NCBI GenBank assembly: GCA_002407725.1
Contig: DHOD01000083.1
Location: forward strand, 7,849-20,829
DNA length: 12,981 nt
DNA from: Christensenella sp. UBA5399
Lineage (GTDB): Bacteria > Bacillota > Clostridia > Christensenellales > Christensenellaceae
Direction: 5' to 3'
The notes under the pieces were generated by a model, which saw nothing but the letters and a program-made list of their open reading frames with translations, had not been told where the DNA came from and did not search any database. A program made the position numbers and the translations under genes. Positions 1 through 7,000 of the stretch are shown here, one piece after another (within the stretch, counting starts at the first letter, position 1; each line of letters begins with the position of its first letter).

Positions 1-103
1 ATTTCAAATAAATACCCATTACGGATGATGTGAAACGGCGATCAGAATCAAAGCACGGGCTATAATACCGGAAAATACTAACAAACGAAAAGGAGAACAA
101 GAC

Positions 104-856
104 ATGAGGCTAAAGAACAAAGTGGCGGTAATTACCGGCGGCGGGCTGGGCATAGGCAAGGTAACGGCGCTGACATTTGCGCGGGAAGGTGCAAAAGTGC
201 TGGTGGCGGCCCGGAACGAAGATAATTTGAAGGAAACGGTGCGGCTGATCAAGGAAGCGGGCGGTGAAGCAGCATACATGAAGATGGACATCACCGATGA
301 GAACGCAGTACAGGAGATGTATAAAAAGGCGGAAGCGGAGTTTGGCGGCGTAGACATTCTTTTCAATTGTGCGGCGGTTTATACCGGCATGGAGCAAAAA
401 ATAGAGGATGTAACGCTGGACGAATGGAACGAAGCGCTCAACATTAACCTGACGGGCTACTTCCTTTGTACAAAATATGTCATTCCGTATATGCGTAAGC
501 GGGGCGGCGGATCGATTGTCAGCTGCTCCTCCATCAGCGCGTTTATCGGGCAGAAGGAGTACGGCCCCTACAATGCGACCAAGGGTGCGCTTGAGCCGTT
601 TACAAAGTGTGTTGCGGTGGATTATGGGCCGGAAAACATACGGGCGAACACGGTGTGCCCCGCGTATGTGCGGGTAGAGCATACGGCGGATACGCACGAC
701 CAGATGGGGGAGGAAAAGATGAAAGAGCTGCATCCCGTGGGACGTGCGGGCAAGCCGGAGGACGTTGCCAACGCGGTGCTGTACTTGGCCAGCGACGAAT
801 CGTCCTGGGTGACGGGCAGCTCGCTGATTGTGGACGGCGGATACCTGGCGCAGTAA
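104..856 (+). CDS. SDR family NAD(P)-dependent oxidoreductase
   Basis: This is a classical short-chain dehydrogenase/reductase of 250 residues, the usual family length, with a single Rossmann domain and no signal or membrane segment, so it is cytoplasmic. Visible motifs are the cofactor loop TGGGLGIG (residues 11-18), NCAA in place of the common NNAG (88-91), the catalytic Asn of NINL (N115), Ser143 and the YNATK pair Tyr156/Lys160. The C-terminus has the typical W-V-T-G-x-x-x-x-V-D-G-G ending. An Arg just after strand beta-2 (AAR, residue 37) weakly suggests NADP(H), by family rules. The ATG follows AGGAG at 91-95 with 8-base spacing. It ends just before a strong terminator, so it is the last gene of a unit entering from the left. 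The substrate is unknown. Its proximity to a sugar/GRE locus suggests a sugar, polyol or derived keto acid, but 'glucose dehydrogenase-like' or 'gluconate 5-dehydrogenase-like' would be guesses. Confidence 0.93.
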   Translation: MRLKNKVAVITGGGLGIGKVTALTFAREGAKVLVAARNEDNLKETVRLIKEAGGEAAYMKMDITDENAVQEMYKKAEAEFGGVDILFNCAAVYTGMEQKIEDVTLDEWNEALNINLTGYFLCTKYVIPYMRKRGGGSIVSCSSISAFIGQKEYGPYNATKGALEPFTKCVAVDYGPENIRANTVCPAYVRVEHTADTHDQMGEEKMKELHPVGRAGKPEDVANAVLYLASDESSWVTGSSLIVDGGYLAQ

Positions 857-872
857 GTAAAATATATGGAGT

Positions 873-912
873 AAAAAAGCCCTGCCTCAATCGTTTTGAG
901 GCAGGGCTTTTT
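873..912. terminator. Bidirectional rho-independent terminator between convergent SDR genes
   Basis: A perfect 15-bp inverted repeat (876-890 paired with 896-910) encloses a 5-base loop TCGTT. A-rich sequence precedes it and a T-rich tail follows it, so either strand gives a GC-rich stem followed by a U run. It lies 16 bases after the stop of the left SDR and about 50 bases past the stop of the convergent SDR, so it can serve both genes. Confidence 0.9.
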
Positions 913-964
913 AAGGAGATATATAGATGAAATTATAAAAGCCGTTTTTTATTTGGAGTACGCA

Positions 965-1708
965 TCAGTAGCTGTCCGCCTCTTCGGACGATATTAGGCG
1001 AAATTGTTTAAAGATCACCTGCTCGGGCCCCTTCAGTATAAGCTCGATGATGTCGGCGATATATTCGGGAGGGATCATTTTGTCGGATGCTACGCCCTGT
1101 TCGGAGCGGTCCCACCAGGATGTCGCTGTGGAACCGGGGCAGATGGTGGATACGCGTATATTGTATTTGCGCAGGTATTTTTCCATACATTCGGAAAAAC
1201 CGTTGATGCCGTATTTGGATGCGGTATATATGCCGTTTCCGTTGACAGGCGGGTCGGATATCCCTCTGGTGCCGGCAATGGAAGATATGTTGATGATGTT
1301 GCCGCCGGTCCTGGACATATACGGGACAAATTGCCGCGTACAGTAGATCGTACCTTTGAGGTTGACGTCGATCACCCGGTCAATCACTTCTTTGGTGAGG
1401 TCCTCGAATAGCAGGTCTACGCCTGTGCCGGCATTATTAATTAGTATGTCTACACTTCCAAACGTATCATAAGCGAGTTTAGCAGCCTCGCCCATTTGGT
1501 CATAATCAGCCACATTACCCTGAAATGTAACCAGCCGGCCTTGCGCAGAAGGAAGAGATTGGCTCAGCTTTTCAAGCTCATCCTTGTCCCGCGCTATGGC
1601 GCAGATGTTTGCACCCAAATCTGCCATTTTTGCGACTGCAGCGCGCCCTATGCCCCGCGTTGCCCCTGTGATGGCGGCGGTTTTTCCTGCCAGCAATGTA
1701 TGATTCAT
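965..1708 (-). CDS. SDR family NAD(P)-dependent oxidoreductase (convergent)
   Basis: A second classical SDR of 247 residues, cytoplasmic. It carries TGATRGIG (14-21), NNAG (91-94), the catalytic Asn of DVNLKG (N116), the ISS serines (142-143) and YTASK (Tyr161/Lys165). The Ser-Tyr gap is about five residues longer than usual because of a short insertion rich in Pro, Gly and Asn before Tyr161. The C-terminus lacks the common V-D-G-G ending and finishes in an acidic tail. The start is supported by AGGGGGA just upstream on the minus strand (about 1713-1722). It is transcribed away from the GRE operon out of the shared control region, so it is probably co-regulated with that operon (inference). 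It is clearly not a recent duplicate of the other SDR, since motifs and C-termini differ. The substrate is unknown; a reductase or dehydrogenase step on a sugar-derived carbonyl is plausible. Confidence 0.92.
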   Translation of the reverse strand: MNHTLLAGKTAAITGATRGIGRAAVAKMADLGANICAIARDKDELEKLSQSLPSAQGRLVTFQGNVADYDQMGEAAKLAYDTFGSVDILINNAGTGVDLLFEDLTKEVIDRVIDVNLKGTIYCTRQFVPYMSRTGGNIINISSIAGTRGISDPPVNGNGIYTASKYGINGFSECMEKYLRKYNIRVSTICPGSTATSWWDRSEQGVASDKMIPPEYIADIIELILKGPEQVIFKQFRLISSEEADSY

Positions 1709-1750
1709 ACCATTTCCCCCTCATGCTATTACAATAGTCTTAGTTAGAAT

Positions 1751-1788
1751 ATGTTAAAAATAACATACAAAAAATTTACATTTGTAAA
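1751..1788. promoter_or_regulatory. Pair of palindromes near the leftward SDR start, possible operators
   Basis: Two inverted repeats stand close together. ATGTTA/TAACAT has a 4-base A spacer (1751-1766). TTTACA/TGTAAA has a 2-base spacer (1775-1788). The second overlaps the expected transcription start of the leftward SDR promoter candidate, where a repressor could act. In an AT-rich region short palindromes also arise by chance, so the role is an inference. Confidence 0.35.
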
Positions 1789-1789
1789 C

Positions 1790-1818
1790 ATTATAAAGCT
1801 TTTCTGTTACAAAGTAAA
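1790..1818 (-). promoter_or_regulatory. Candidate sigma-A promoter for the leftward SDR
   Basis: Read on the minus strand, TTTACT (plus positions 1813-1818) and a perfect TATAAT (1790-1795) are separated by 17 bases. The -10 is ideal and the -35 matches TTGACA at four of six positions. It would give a leader of roughly 75 bases before the SDR ATG at 1708. Confidence 0.45.
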
Positions 1819-1835
1819 TAAAAATGATAAAAATC

Positions 1836-1849
1836 TGTAAATTATTACA
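1836..1849. promoter_or_regulatory. TGTAA-N4-TTACA palindrome
   Basis: A 5-bp inverted repeat with a 4-base centre lies between the leftward promoter and the tandem repeats. The outer bases resemble LacI-family or cre-like sites, but the central CG normally seen in such sites is absent. It is possibly an operator; chance is a real alternative in AT-rich DNA. Confidence 0.25.
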
Positions 1850-1854
1850 ATTGT

Positions 1855-1891
1855 TATCGAATACTAGCGTTATACCTATCGAATACTAGCG
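1855..1891. repeat. Tandem 15-bp direct repeat, likely regulator-binding iterons
   Basis: TATCGAATACTAGCG occurs twice without mismatch, at 1855-1869 and 1877-1891. The start-to-start distance is 22 bp, about two helical turns, so both copies face the same side of the helix. It sits between the two divergent promoters, about 200 bp upstream of the rightward -35. This is the arrangement expected of an activator that binds as a tandem dimer (for example AraC-type). The regulator identity is inference. Confidence 0.55.
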
Positions 1892-2088
1892 CAAAATTAT
1901 TTCAGGCGCAGAATTATTTATCGTTTTTTGATTAATAATGTCGCGAGATGAAACATAAAGGGGCAAAAAAAAGGGCTCTATGAGCAAAGGTAGCTATGAT
2001 TAAAAGAATAAACATGACGTGAATTGTTATAAACAAAGAAAATATTAGGATTTTCTAGCAAACATAATAATGAATATGAAAATACTTC

Positions 2089-2117
2089 TTGACGCTTGAC
2101 AATGAATTGGGTATAAT
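2089..2117 (+). promoter_or_regulatory. Sigma-A type promoter of the GRE1-transporter-GRE2 operon
   Basis: TTGACG (2089-2094) and a perfect TATAAT (2112-2117) are separated by exactly 17 bases. A second, overlapping TTGACA (2096-2101) with downstream TATACT/TATAAT boxes has poorer spacing (15 or 20). Transcription would start near 2124, leaving an untranslated leader of about 130-140 bases. This is the only strong promoter I see for the rightward gene set. Confidence 0.7.
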
Positions 2118-2263
2118 ATACTATAATAAAACAAATGCCATGTTGGTTATGCGGGCAAACATCACAACACTTTTACATACAACAGCATGCACTTTTCATA
2201 AATTGATTATTTAAGGACGAAAGCAAAAACGTAAGCAACACCTCATAAGAAAGGATGGACGTT

Positions 2264-4546
2264 ATGAAGGACGTGTATTCAAATGAACTCCCAAAATTTG
2301 ATTTGGAAGAATTTATGGTTTCAATGTCTTATTCGCCGGAGGGGATGACGACCAATCTGGCGCGGCAGATAGAGCGGGAAGTAGGCAAGAAGAAGCCTGT
2401 GCCGGTCAGGGAAGCGGACATTCTGGACAGGGCGTTGCAGATGTTGCCCATCGGTATTTATGACGATGATGTGTTTGCGGGGAATTACGGCCCCGATTTT
2501 ACTGATACCAGGGCTTTGTCTGATGCAAAGGAAGCGGATGAGGCAGAGTTTACCGGTGGGGAAGGGTATAGGCTGAGCACGGAGGACGAGAAGCTGATCA
2601 GCGGCCGGTATCTGCTTTTTGGCGTATATACGCTGGCGCATACATGCCTGGATTATGAGCTTGTGATCAACAAAGGGCTGAAATACCTGAAAGAAAAAGT
2701 GAAGGATAGGTTGGCGCACGGAATAGACGAGTATGGCGAGAGCTACCTGAAGGCGATGTTGAAATCGATAGGTGCTGTCCAGGGATTTGCGGCGCGGTAT
2801 CTGGAAATTGCGGAAGAAAAGCTGGAGAATTGCAAAGACGCAAAACGCAGGGCGGAACTGGAACGCATGATTGCCGCACTGGAAGTTGTGCCGTATGAGC
2901 CTGCGCAGGATTTTTACCAGGCGTTGCAGTCCATGTGGATCATTCATACGACGGTGCCCGCGGCGGAGCGGTCATGGGCTTCGATATCCCTTGGGCGTAT
3001 GGATATGTTCCTGCTGCCGTTTTACGAGAAATGGCTGAAGGACGGGCACACGAGGGAAGAAGCGATCGACCTGATCGTAGCGTTTTTCAAGCTGCTGGAT
3101 TCTTACGGCGATGGGTCGTGCGCACTCAACTTTGGGCCGGATTTCAATGAACTGACGAAAACGATACTGGATGCGGAAAAGAAGGCAATGTACCGGTCGC
3201 CTATCGTCGACGTCCGTATGCGTGAGGATACGCCCGACGAAATATACGACCAGTATGTCGATAAAGATCTGTTCTATATAGGGCAACCGACGTTTTATGG
3301 GGAAGACATCAATGTAAAGGCGATGGAATACCGTGGCATGTCGGATAAGGACGGCCACTCGATCAACAGCTGTATGGGCATGGTCGTAGTTGGAAAGGAA
3401 ATCGCGGACATGTGGGGATGCTGCGTCAATATGAACATTCCCCTTGAGCTGGCAATCAACAAGGGGAAGCCGTTGATGGGCGAGTTTCCTGAAATGCTGC
3501 AAAAGTACCTGGATGATATCCCTGTGCGGGAGCCGGATTCGATAGAAGCAATCAAGAAATCGTACGAAGAGTATATGCAGGGGATACTTGCGTATGTGGC
3601 CGATCAAAACAAGAAGAAGGCCGCCTGGATGGCAATGAACAGGCCTAACCCATTGCTCTCGCTGATGCTGGACGATTGCATTATGTTTGGCAGGGATCGT
3701 GCGCATGCAGCGTTTGATCTTTTGGGGGACGAGGCCGAACAGTTTATGCCGAATGACCAGTTTGATTTTGAAGAAGTCAGGAAAGACCGGGGCGTACGGT
3801 ATCACAATGTAACTGTGCTTTCCGTAGGGTTTGCGCACGCGGCGGACGCCATTGGCGCCATTGACGAGTTGGTGTTCCAGAAGAGGAAATATACGCTGGA
3901 TGAACTGATGGAAGCGGCGCGAAACAATTATGAGGGAAGTGAAAAGGCGCTCAGGATTTTCGCGGATCTCAGGAAGGCGCCCAAATATGCCAATGGAAGC
4001 GATTATGCTGACAGCAATGCGTCGTTTGTACTGGACGCGCTGGCAGATGCCTGCGAGGAGCAATATGTAGGCAATATCCGTTTTATTCCCACATGTCATA
4101 CGATAGATGCCAATGTAAAATTTGGCAGGGCGATGTATGCGTCGCTTGACGGGCGGAAAGACGGGGAAGCCGTCGGGAAAAACGCGGGCCCGGTTTTGAC
4201 AGTGATCAAGAGCACACCAACCGACTTTATGAATGCCGCGGCGCAGATCCCCAATATCCGCTATAGCGGCGGTGTACCGATCGATATTTATGTGACGGAT
4301 AACATACTGCAAACAAAGGAAAACAGGGACAAATTCCGGGGGCTCATGCGGGCATACTTTAAGGCGGGCGGCATGCAGGTACAGGTGAACAGTGTGAATA
4401 TCGAATTGTTGAAAAAGGCGTATGAGGAGCCGGAGAACCATCCGCATGTGATTGTGCGGAAAGGTGGGTTCAGCCTGTACTTTACCGATTTGGACAAAGA
4501 TATACAAAAAGATATGATTGACCGCTTTGAGAAAGAAATCGGGTAA
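2264..4546 (+). CDS. Divergent glycyl radical enzyme, PFL-like (GRE1)
   Basis: A 760-residue glycyl radical enzyme: an N-terminal PFL-type barrel (to about residue 620) and a C-terminal glycyl radical domain. The active-site cysteine is Cys370 in NSCMGMVVVGK, which lines up with pyruvate formate-lyase CVSPMIVGK; the second Cys of the PFL pair is Ser369. There is no Glu two residues after the cysteine, unlike GCVEP dehydratases. The radical glycine is Gly735 in VRKGGFSLYF, 25 residues from the end; the family consensus is RVSGY. The rest of the domain is normal (LDGRKDGE, then F-T-D-L near the end). An extra Cys pair (386-387, WGCC) follows the active-site loop. Cytoplasmic, and needs the adjacent activase. 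The start chosen is ATG 2264, because AAGGATGG lies 6-9 bases before it; the in-frame ATG at 2255 abuts AAGG with no spacing and would add three residues. It is certainly a GRE. The reaction is unknown: C-C cleavage, elimination or decarboxylation are all possible. Confidence 0.93.
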   Translation: MKDVYSNELPKFDLEEFMVSMSYSPEGMTTNLARQIEREVGKKKPVPVREADILDRALQMLPIGIYDDDVFAGNYGPDFTDTRALSDAKEADEAEFTGGEGYRLSTEDEKLISGRYLLFGVYTLAHTCLDYELVINKGLKYLKEKVKDRLAHGIDEYGESYLKAMLKSIGAVQGFAARYLEIAEEKLENCKDAKRRAELERMIAALEVVPYEPAQDFYQALQSMWIIHTTVPAAERSWASISLGRMDMFLLPFYEKWLKDGHTREEAIDLIVAFFKLLDSYGDGSCALNFGPDFNELTKTILDAEKKAMYRSPIVDVRMREDTPDEIYDQYVDKDLFYIGQPTFYGEDINVKAMEYRGMSDKDGHSINSCMGMVVVGKEIADMWGCCVNMNIPLELAINKGKPLMGEFPEMLQKYLDDIPVREPDSIEAIKKSYEEYMQGILAYVADQNKKKAAWMAMNRPNPLLSLMLDDCIMFGRDRAHAAFDLLGDEAEQFMPNDQFDFEEVRKDRGVRYHNVTVLSVGFAHAADAIGAIDELVFQKRKYTLDELMEAARNNYEGSEKALRIFADLRKAPKYANGSDYADSNASFVLDALADACEEQYVGNIRFIPTCHTIDANVKFGRAMYASLDGRKDGEAVGKNAGPVLTVIKSTPTDFMNAAAQIPNIRYSGGVPIDIYVTDNILQTKENRDKFRGLMRAYFKAGGMQVQVNSVNIELLKKAYEEPENHPHVIVRKGGFSLYFTDLDKDIQKDMIDRFEKEIG

Positions 4547-4548
4547 GT

Positions 4549-5439
4549 ATGCGTGTTTTTGACATTCAACGCTTCAGTGTTCAAGACGGTCCGGGCATCA
4601 GGACAAGCGTGTTTATGAAAGGTTGCCCGCTTAGGTGCCAGTGGTGTCACAACCCTGAATCGCTCGAAAGCGATATACAATTGATGTATCATCCTCACAA
4701 ATGCACAGGCTGCGGTATGTGCGAGGTTGTGTGCGGCCAAAAAGCCCATATCCTGGGGCCGGAAGGGCATACACTGAACAGGGAAAAGTGTACGGTTTGC
4801 GGCGCGTGCGCTGCGGTGTGTGCCGAGGATGCGCTGGAGGTTGTCGGTTACGAGATCGATGAGAAGGAGCTGATAAAGTTTCTTTCACGCGACAAGGCTT
4901 TTTACGAGGAGACTGGCGGAGGGGTGACGTTTACCGGCGGGGAGCCGATGATGCAGGCTGCTGATTTGAAAAGGGCGGCTGTCCTGTGTGTGGCAGAAGG
5001 AATCCATGTTGCAGTGGAGACGGCAAGCCTGGCACCTTGGAAAAATTTTAAGAAAGTGGATCCGTGTATAGACTTGTTCATATGCGATTTAAAAGCAGTA
5101 ACGGGTGAACTACATAAAATGGGCACAGGCGCGGACAATCGTTTGATACTGGAAAACCTGAAAAAGCTAATGGACATACGCGCCGACAGGATGTGGGTGA
5201 GGATTCCGCTGATTGCGGGGTTTAACGATAGCGAAGCGGAGTTTTCAAAAATTGCGGAATTTTTGGCAGGGCGCGGTGTTGCCCGGGTAGAGATTATGCC
5301 TTACCACGATGTAGGCATCAGTAAATACGGCGCGCTGGGAGTGGGTTATCCGTTAAAAAATGACGGTATAGTCGAGAAGAACCACATTGAATTGTTAAAG
5401 AAGACCCTGCGGGACGCAGGCGTGGAACATGTGGTATAA
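4549..5439 (+). CDS. Glycyl radical enzyme activase, radical SAM (AE1)
   Basis: A 296-residue radical-SAM activating enzyme. It reductively cleaves S-adenosylmethionine at a [4Fe-4S] cluster and abstracts a hydrogen from the radical glycine of its partner. Visible are the N-terminal I-Q-R-F-S-V-Q-D-G-P-G-I-R-T segment (6-19), the radical-SAM motif CPLRCQWC (Cys26, 30, 33), a ferredoxin-like insert with two CxxCxxCxxxC motifs (Cys52/55/58/62 and Cys81/84/87/91) for two extra [4Fe-4S] clusters, and the SAM-binding GGEP (130-133). The insert is typical of dehydratase and decarboxylase activases and absent from the short PFL activase. The ATG is 2 bases after the GRE1 stop with only a weak GAGAAAG upstream, so translation is probably coupled to GRE1. 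GRE1 is its obvious target, and its recognition of the unusual RKGGF loop must differ from that of ordinary activases (inference). Confidence 0.95.
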   Translation: MRVFDIQRFSVQDGPGIRTSVFMKGCPLRCQWCHNPESLESDIQLMYHPHKCTGCGMCEVVCGQKAHILGPEGHTLNREKCTVCGACAAVCAEDALEVVGYEIDEKELIKFLSRDKAFYEETGGGVTFTGGEPMMQAADLKRAAVLCVAEGIHVAVETASLAPWKNFKKVDPCIDLFICDLKAVTGELHKMGTGADNRLILENLKKLMDIRADRMWVRIPLIAGFNDSEAEFSKIAEFLAGRGVARVEIMPYHDVGISKYGALGVGYPLKNDGIVEKNHIELLKKTLRDAGVEHVV

Positions 5440-5554
5440 GAGAAGCTTGATGGAGTGCATGGGAATCCGGATGATACGGAGTAAAACAACGATGGGTATG
5501 GTATTGTTGGCGTTCCCGGCCCCATTGAACTAAATAAAATATGGAGGAAAAAAC

Positions 5555-6775
5555 ATGAAAAAGAACAAAATCATTGCTCTGGCCCTTGCGGTCATCATGA
5601 GTGTGGCGCTGTTTGCGGCCTGCTCAACCGGTGGAACCGATGACGCTGCTACAGAGGCGCCCGCTGCCGCGACAGAAGCGCCTGCGGAAGCGCCCGCGGC
5701 GGAAGCGCCTGCGGAAGAAGCCCCGGCTGCAGAGGAGGCCCCGGCGGAGGAAGCTGCGGTTCCTGACGAGGAAGAAGAAGCCGCATCTGTTGATGGCGAA
5801 GTGGAATCTCTCGTAAATAATCTGGCAAACTTTGAAAACAAGACGGAATCGGAAATCATTGCGGCTGCGCCGATGGATGAAACCGATTGGGCGTCGCTGA
5901 CAATTGGTTTCTCACAGATGGAGAACAACATGCCCTGGCGTATTGCGCAGACAGAGAGCATGCAGGCCGCGGCCGACAAGTACGGCGTAAACTACATTTA
6001 TGCCGATGCGCAGTCGGACAGCGCAAAGCAGGCGTCAGACATCGAGGATATGATTGCGCAGGGTTGCGACTACATCGTGCTGGCCCCCCGCGTGGAGGAA
6101 GGCCTTGACAGGATCCTTAAAACTGCAAGGGAGCAGGGCACGGAAGTGATCATCGTGGACAGGATGACGACGGCGGTTCCCGGCCAAGACTATATGACAA
6201 ACATTGTGACAAACCTTCCGACAGAGGGTCTGCAGGCGGGTGAGTGGTTGGTCAACGCAATGACCGAGAAGTATGGCGAACCCAAGGGCAACGCTGTCAC
6301 GCTGCAGGGTACTGCGGGCGCTGCCGCTACAATCGGCCGCCAGAACGGTTTCCTCAGGGCGATTGAAGGCACGGATATCCAGATTATCGCGGACCAGTAT
6401 GCGGAATTCACGCTGGCCGACGCGCAGGCGGCTATGGAGAACATCCTGCAGGCGCACGGCGACGAAATTGACATGGTATTCTGCCACAGCGATGAAATGT
6501 GTCTTGGCGCCATCCAGGCAATTGAAGCTTACGGCCTTGTGCCTGGCGTTGACATCTTGATTGCGGGCGTTGATGGACAGGGAACAGCATTTGAGGACAT
6601 TAAAGCCGGCAGGCAGAATATCACGGTCACATGCGATCCTTTCTATGGAGAAAGCTCGTTTGCGGCAATTGCAACGGTTGAAGCCGGTGGCACAGTGCCT
6701 CCGTGGATCCAGAAGGAAGGCGAACTGATCACTCCTGAGAATGTTGAGGAGAAATGGGACCTTGCATTCTTCTAA
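5555..6775 (+). CDS. YtfQ-like sugar ABC transporter substrate-binding lipoprotein
   Basis: A periplasmic-binding-protein type 1 (RbsB/YtfQ group) lipoprotein of 406 residues. The signal peptide (1-22) ends in the lipobox FAAC, so Cys23 would be lipidated and tethered outside the membrane. Residues about 30-77 form a low-complexity linker of Glu, Ala and Pro repeats, then the two-lobe fold starts near 115. As I recall YtfQ (galactofuranose-binding), the match runs through the chain: T-I-G-F-S-Q plus WR (116-129), I-V-D-R (200-203), L-Q-G-T-x-G-A (250-256), H-S-D-E-M (311-315), G-A-I-Q-A-I and G-V-D-G (338-341). The ligand-binding Trp/Arg and Asp/Arg pairs appear kept, so a monosaccharide, possibly a furanose, is the likely ligand. 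The start is supported by GGAGG at 5543-5547 with 7-base spacing. It lies 115 bases after the activase; no clear terminator or promoter was seen in that gap. Confidence 0.93.
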   Translation: MKKNKIIALALAVIMSVALFAACSTGGTDDAATEAPAAATEAPAEAPAAEAPAEEAPAAEEAPAEEAAVPDEEEEAASVDGEVESLVNNLANFENKTESEIIAAAPMDETDWASLTIGFSQMENNMPWRIAQTESMQAAADKYGVNYIYADAQSDSAKQASDIEDMIAQGCDYIVLAPRVEEGLDRILKTAREQGTEVIIVDRMTTAVPGQDYMTNIVTNLPTEGLQAGEWLVNAMTEKYGEPKGNAVTLQGTAGAAATIGRQNGFLRAIEGTDIQIIADQYAEFTLADAQAAMENILQAHGDEIDMVFCHSDEMCLGAIQAIEAYGLVPGVDILIAGVDGQGTAFEDIKAGRQNITVTCDPFYGESSFAAIATVEAGGTVPPWIQKEGELITPENVEEKWDLAFF

Positions 6776-6813
6776 ACTAGTCACTATGTTCCTCATATCA
6801 TAGGATAATTGAT

Positions 6814-6856
6814 TTGCCGGCGGGCGGTCACACCTGAGTGGCCGCCTGGATGGCAA
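6814..6856 (+). promoter_or_regulatory. Stem-loop after the binding-protein gene, no U-tract
   Basis: GGCGGTCAC (6823-6831) pairs with GTGGCCGCC (6838-6846), with one G-T wobble and a 6-base loop. An outer TTGCC/GGCAA stem extends it (6814-6818 with 6852-6856). No T run follows, so it is unlikely to be a full terminator. Hairpins in this position commonly stabilise the binding-protein mRNA or cause partial termination, so that more binding protein than transporter is made (known for other ABC operons; inference here). The remainder of the 225-base gap up to 7001 shows no gene and no clear promoter. Confidence 0.5.
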
Positions 6857-7000
6857 TTCATTAAGAATTGGCGAAACGCTTATATGTGCATTACGCTTGA
6901 AGTCAACAATTCATAGAATCTCCCAAGCACGGAAGACGTACATAACAGATTTTGATTCGTTTATATACATGCAGTCGATCATTGAGAGGGGGTATCTCGT

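Larger units (their letters stand above)
1709..2254. other. Divergent AT-rich intergenic control region
   Basis: About 545 bases without a convincing gene; the only open frames with possible starts are about 11 codons or shorter. It is much richer in A and T than the flanking genes. It holds leftward and rightward promoter candidates, three palindromes and a tandem direct repeat (listed separately), followed by an untranslated leader of about 130 bases before GRE1. No regulator gene lies inside the window, so the protein acting here must be encoded elsewhere. Confidence 0.8.

Noticed and set aside
1..33. A short in-frame stretch from the left edge ending in TGA at 31-33, possibly the tail of an upstream gene
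   Set aside because: Only ten codons are visible and none is recognisable; all frames close within about 35 bases, so the upstream gene cannot be assigned.
61..66. TATAAT just upstream of the first SDR as a -10 box
   Set aside because: No acceptable -35 at 16-18 bases upstream (positions 38-43 read GCGATC), and the gene may simply be the last of an operon entering from the left.
913..938. AAGGAG followed by ATG near 927 after the terminator, looking like a gene start
   Set aside because: The frame closes after three codons (ATG AAA TTA TAA).
1948..2010. Small plus-strand open frames in the control region with an AGGGG-like upstream sequence
   Set aside because: The frames are 11 codons or shorter with no recognisable composition; more likely untranslated DNA.
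2135..2165. Possible pseudoknot or riboswitch in the GRE1 leader (TGCC/GGCA and TGTT/AACA crossing pairs)
   Set aside because: The stems are only four bases long and match no riboswitch consensus that I know; chance pairing is likely.
2972..4507. Long minus-strand open frame (about 510 codons) opposite GRE1, and similar long frames opposite the ATPase
   Set aside because: Shadow frames of well-supported genes: no ribosome site, no recognisable domains, and odd compositions rich in His, Arg and Ile.
5440..5554. Separate promoter or terminator between AE1 and the binding-protein gene
   Set aside because: No -35/-10 pair with acceptable spacing and no stem followed by a T run; the AT-rich stretch just before the GGAGG site is too close to the start to serve as a -10 box.
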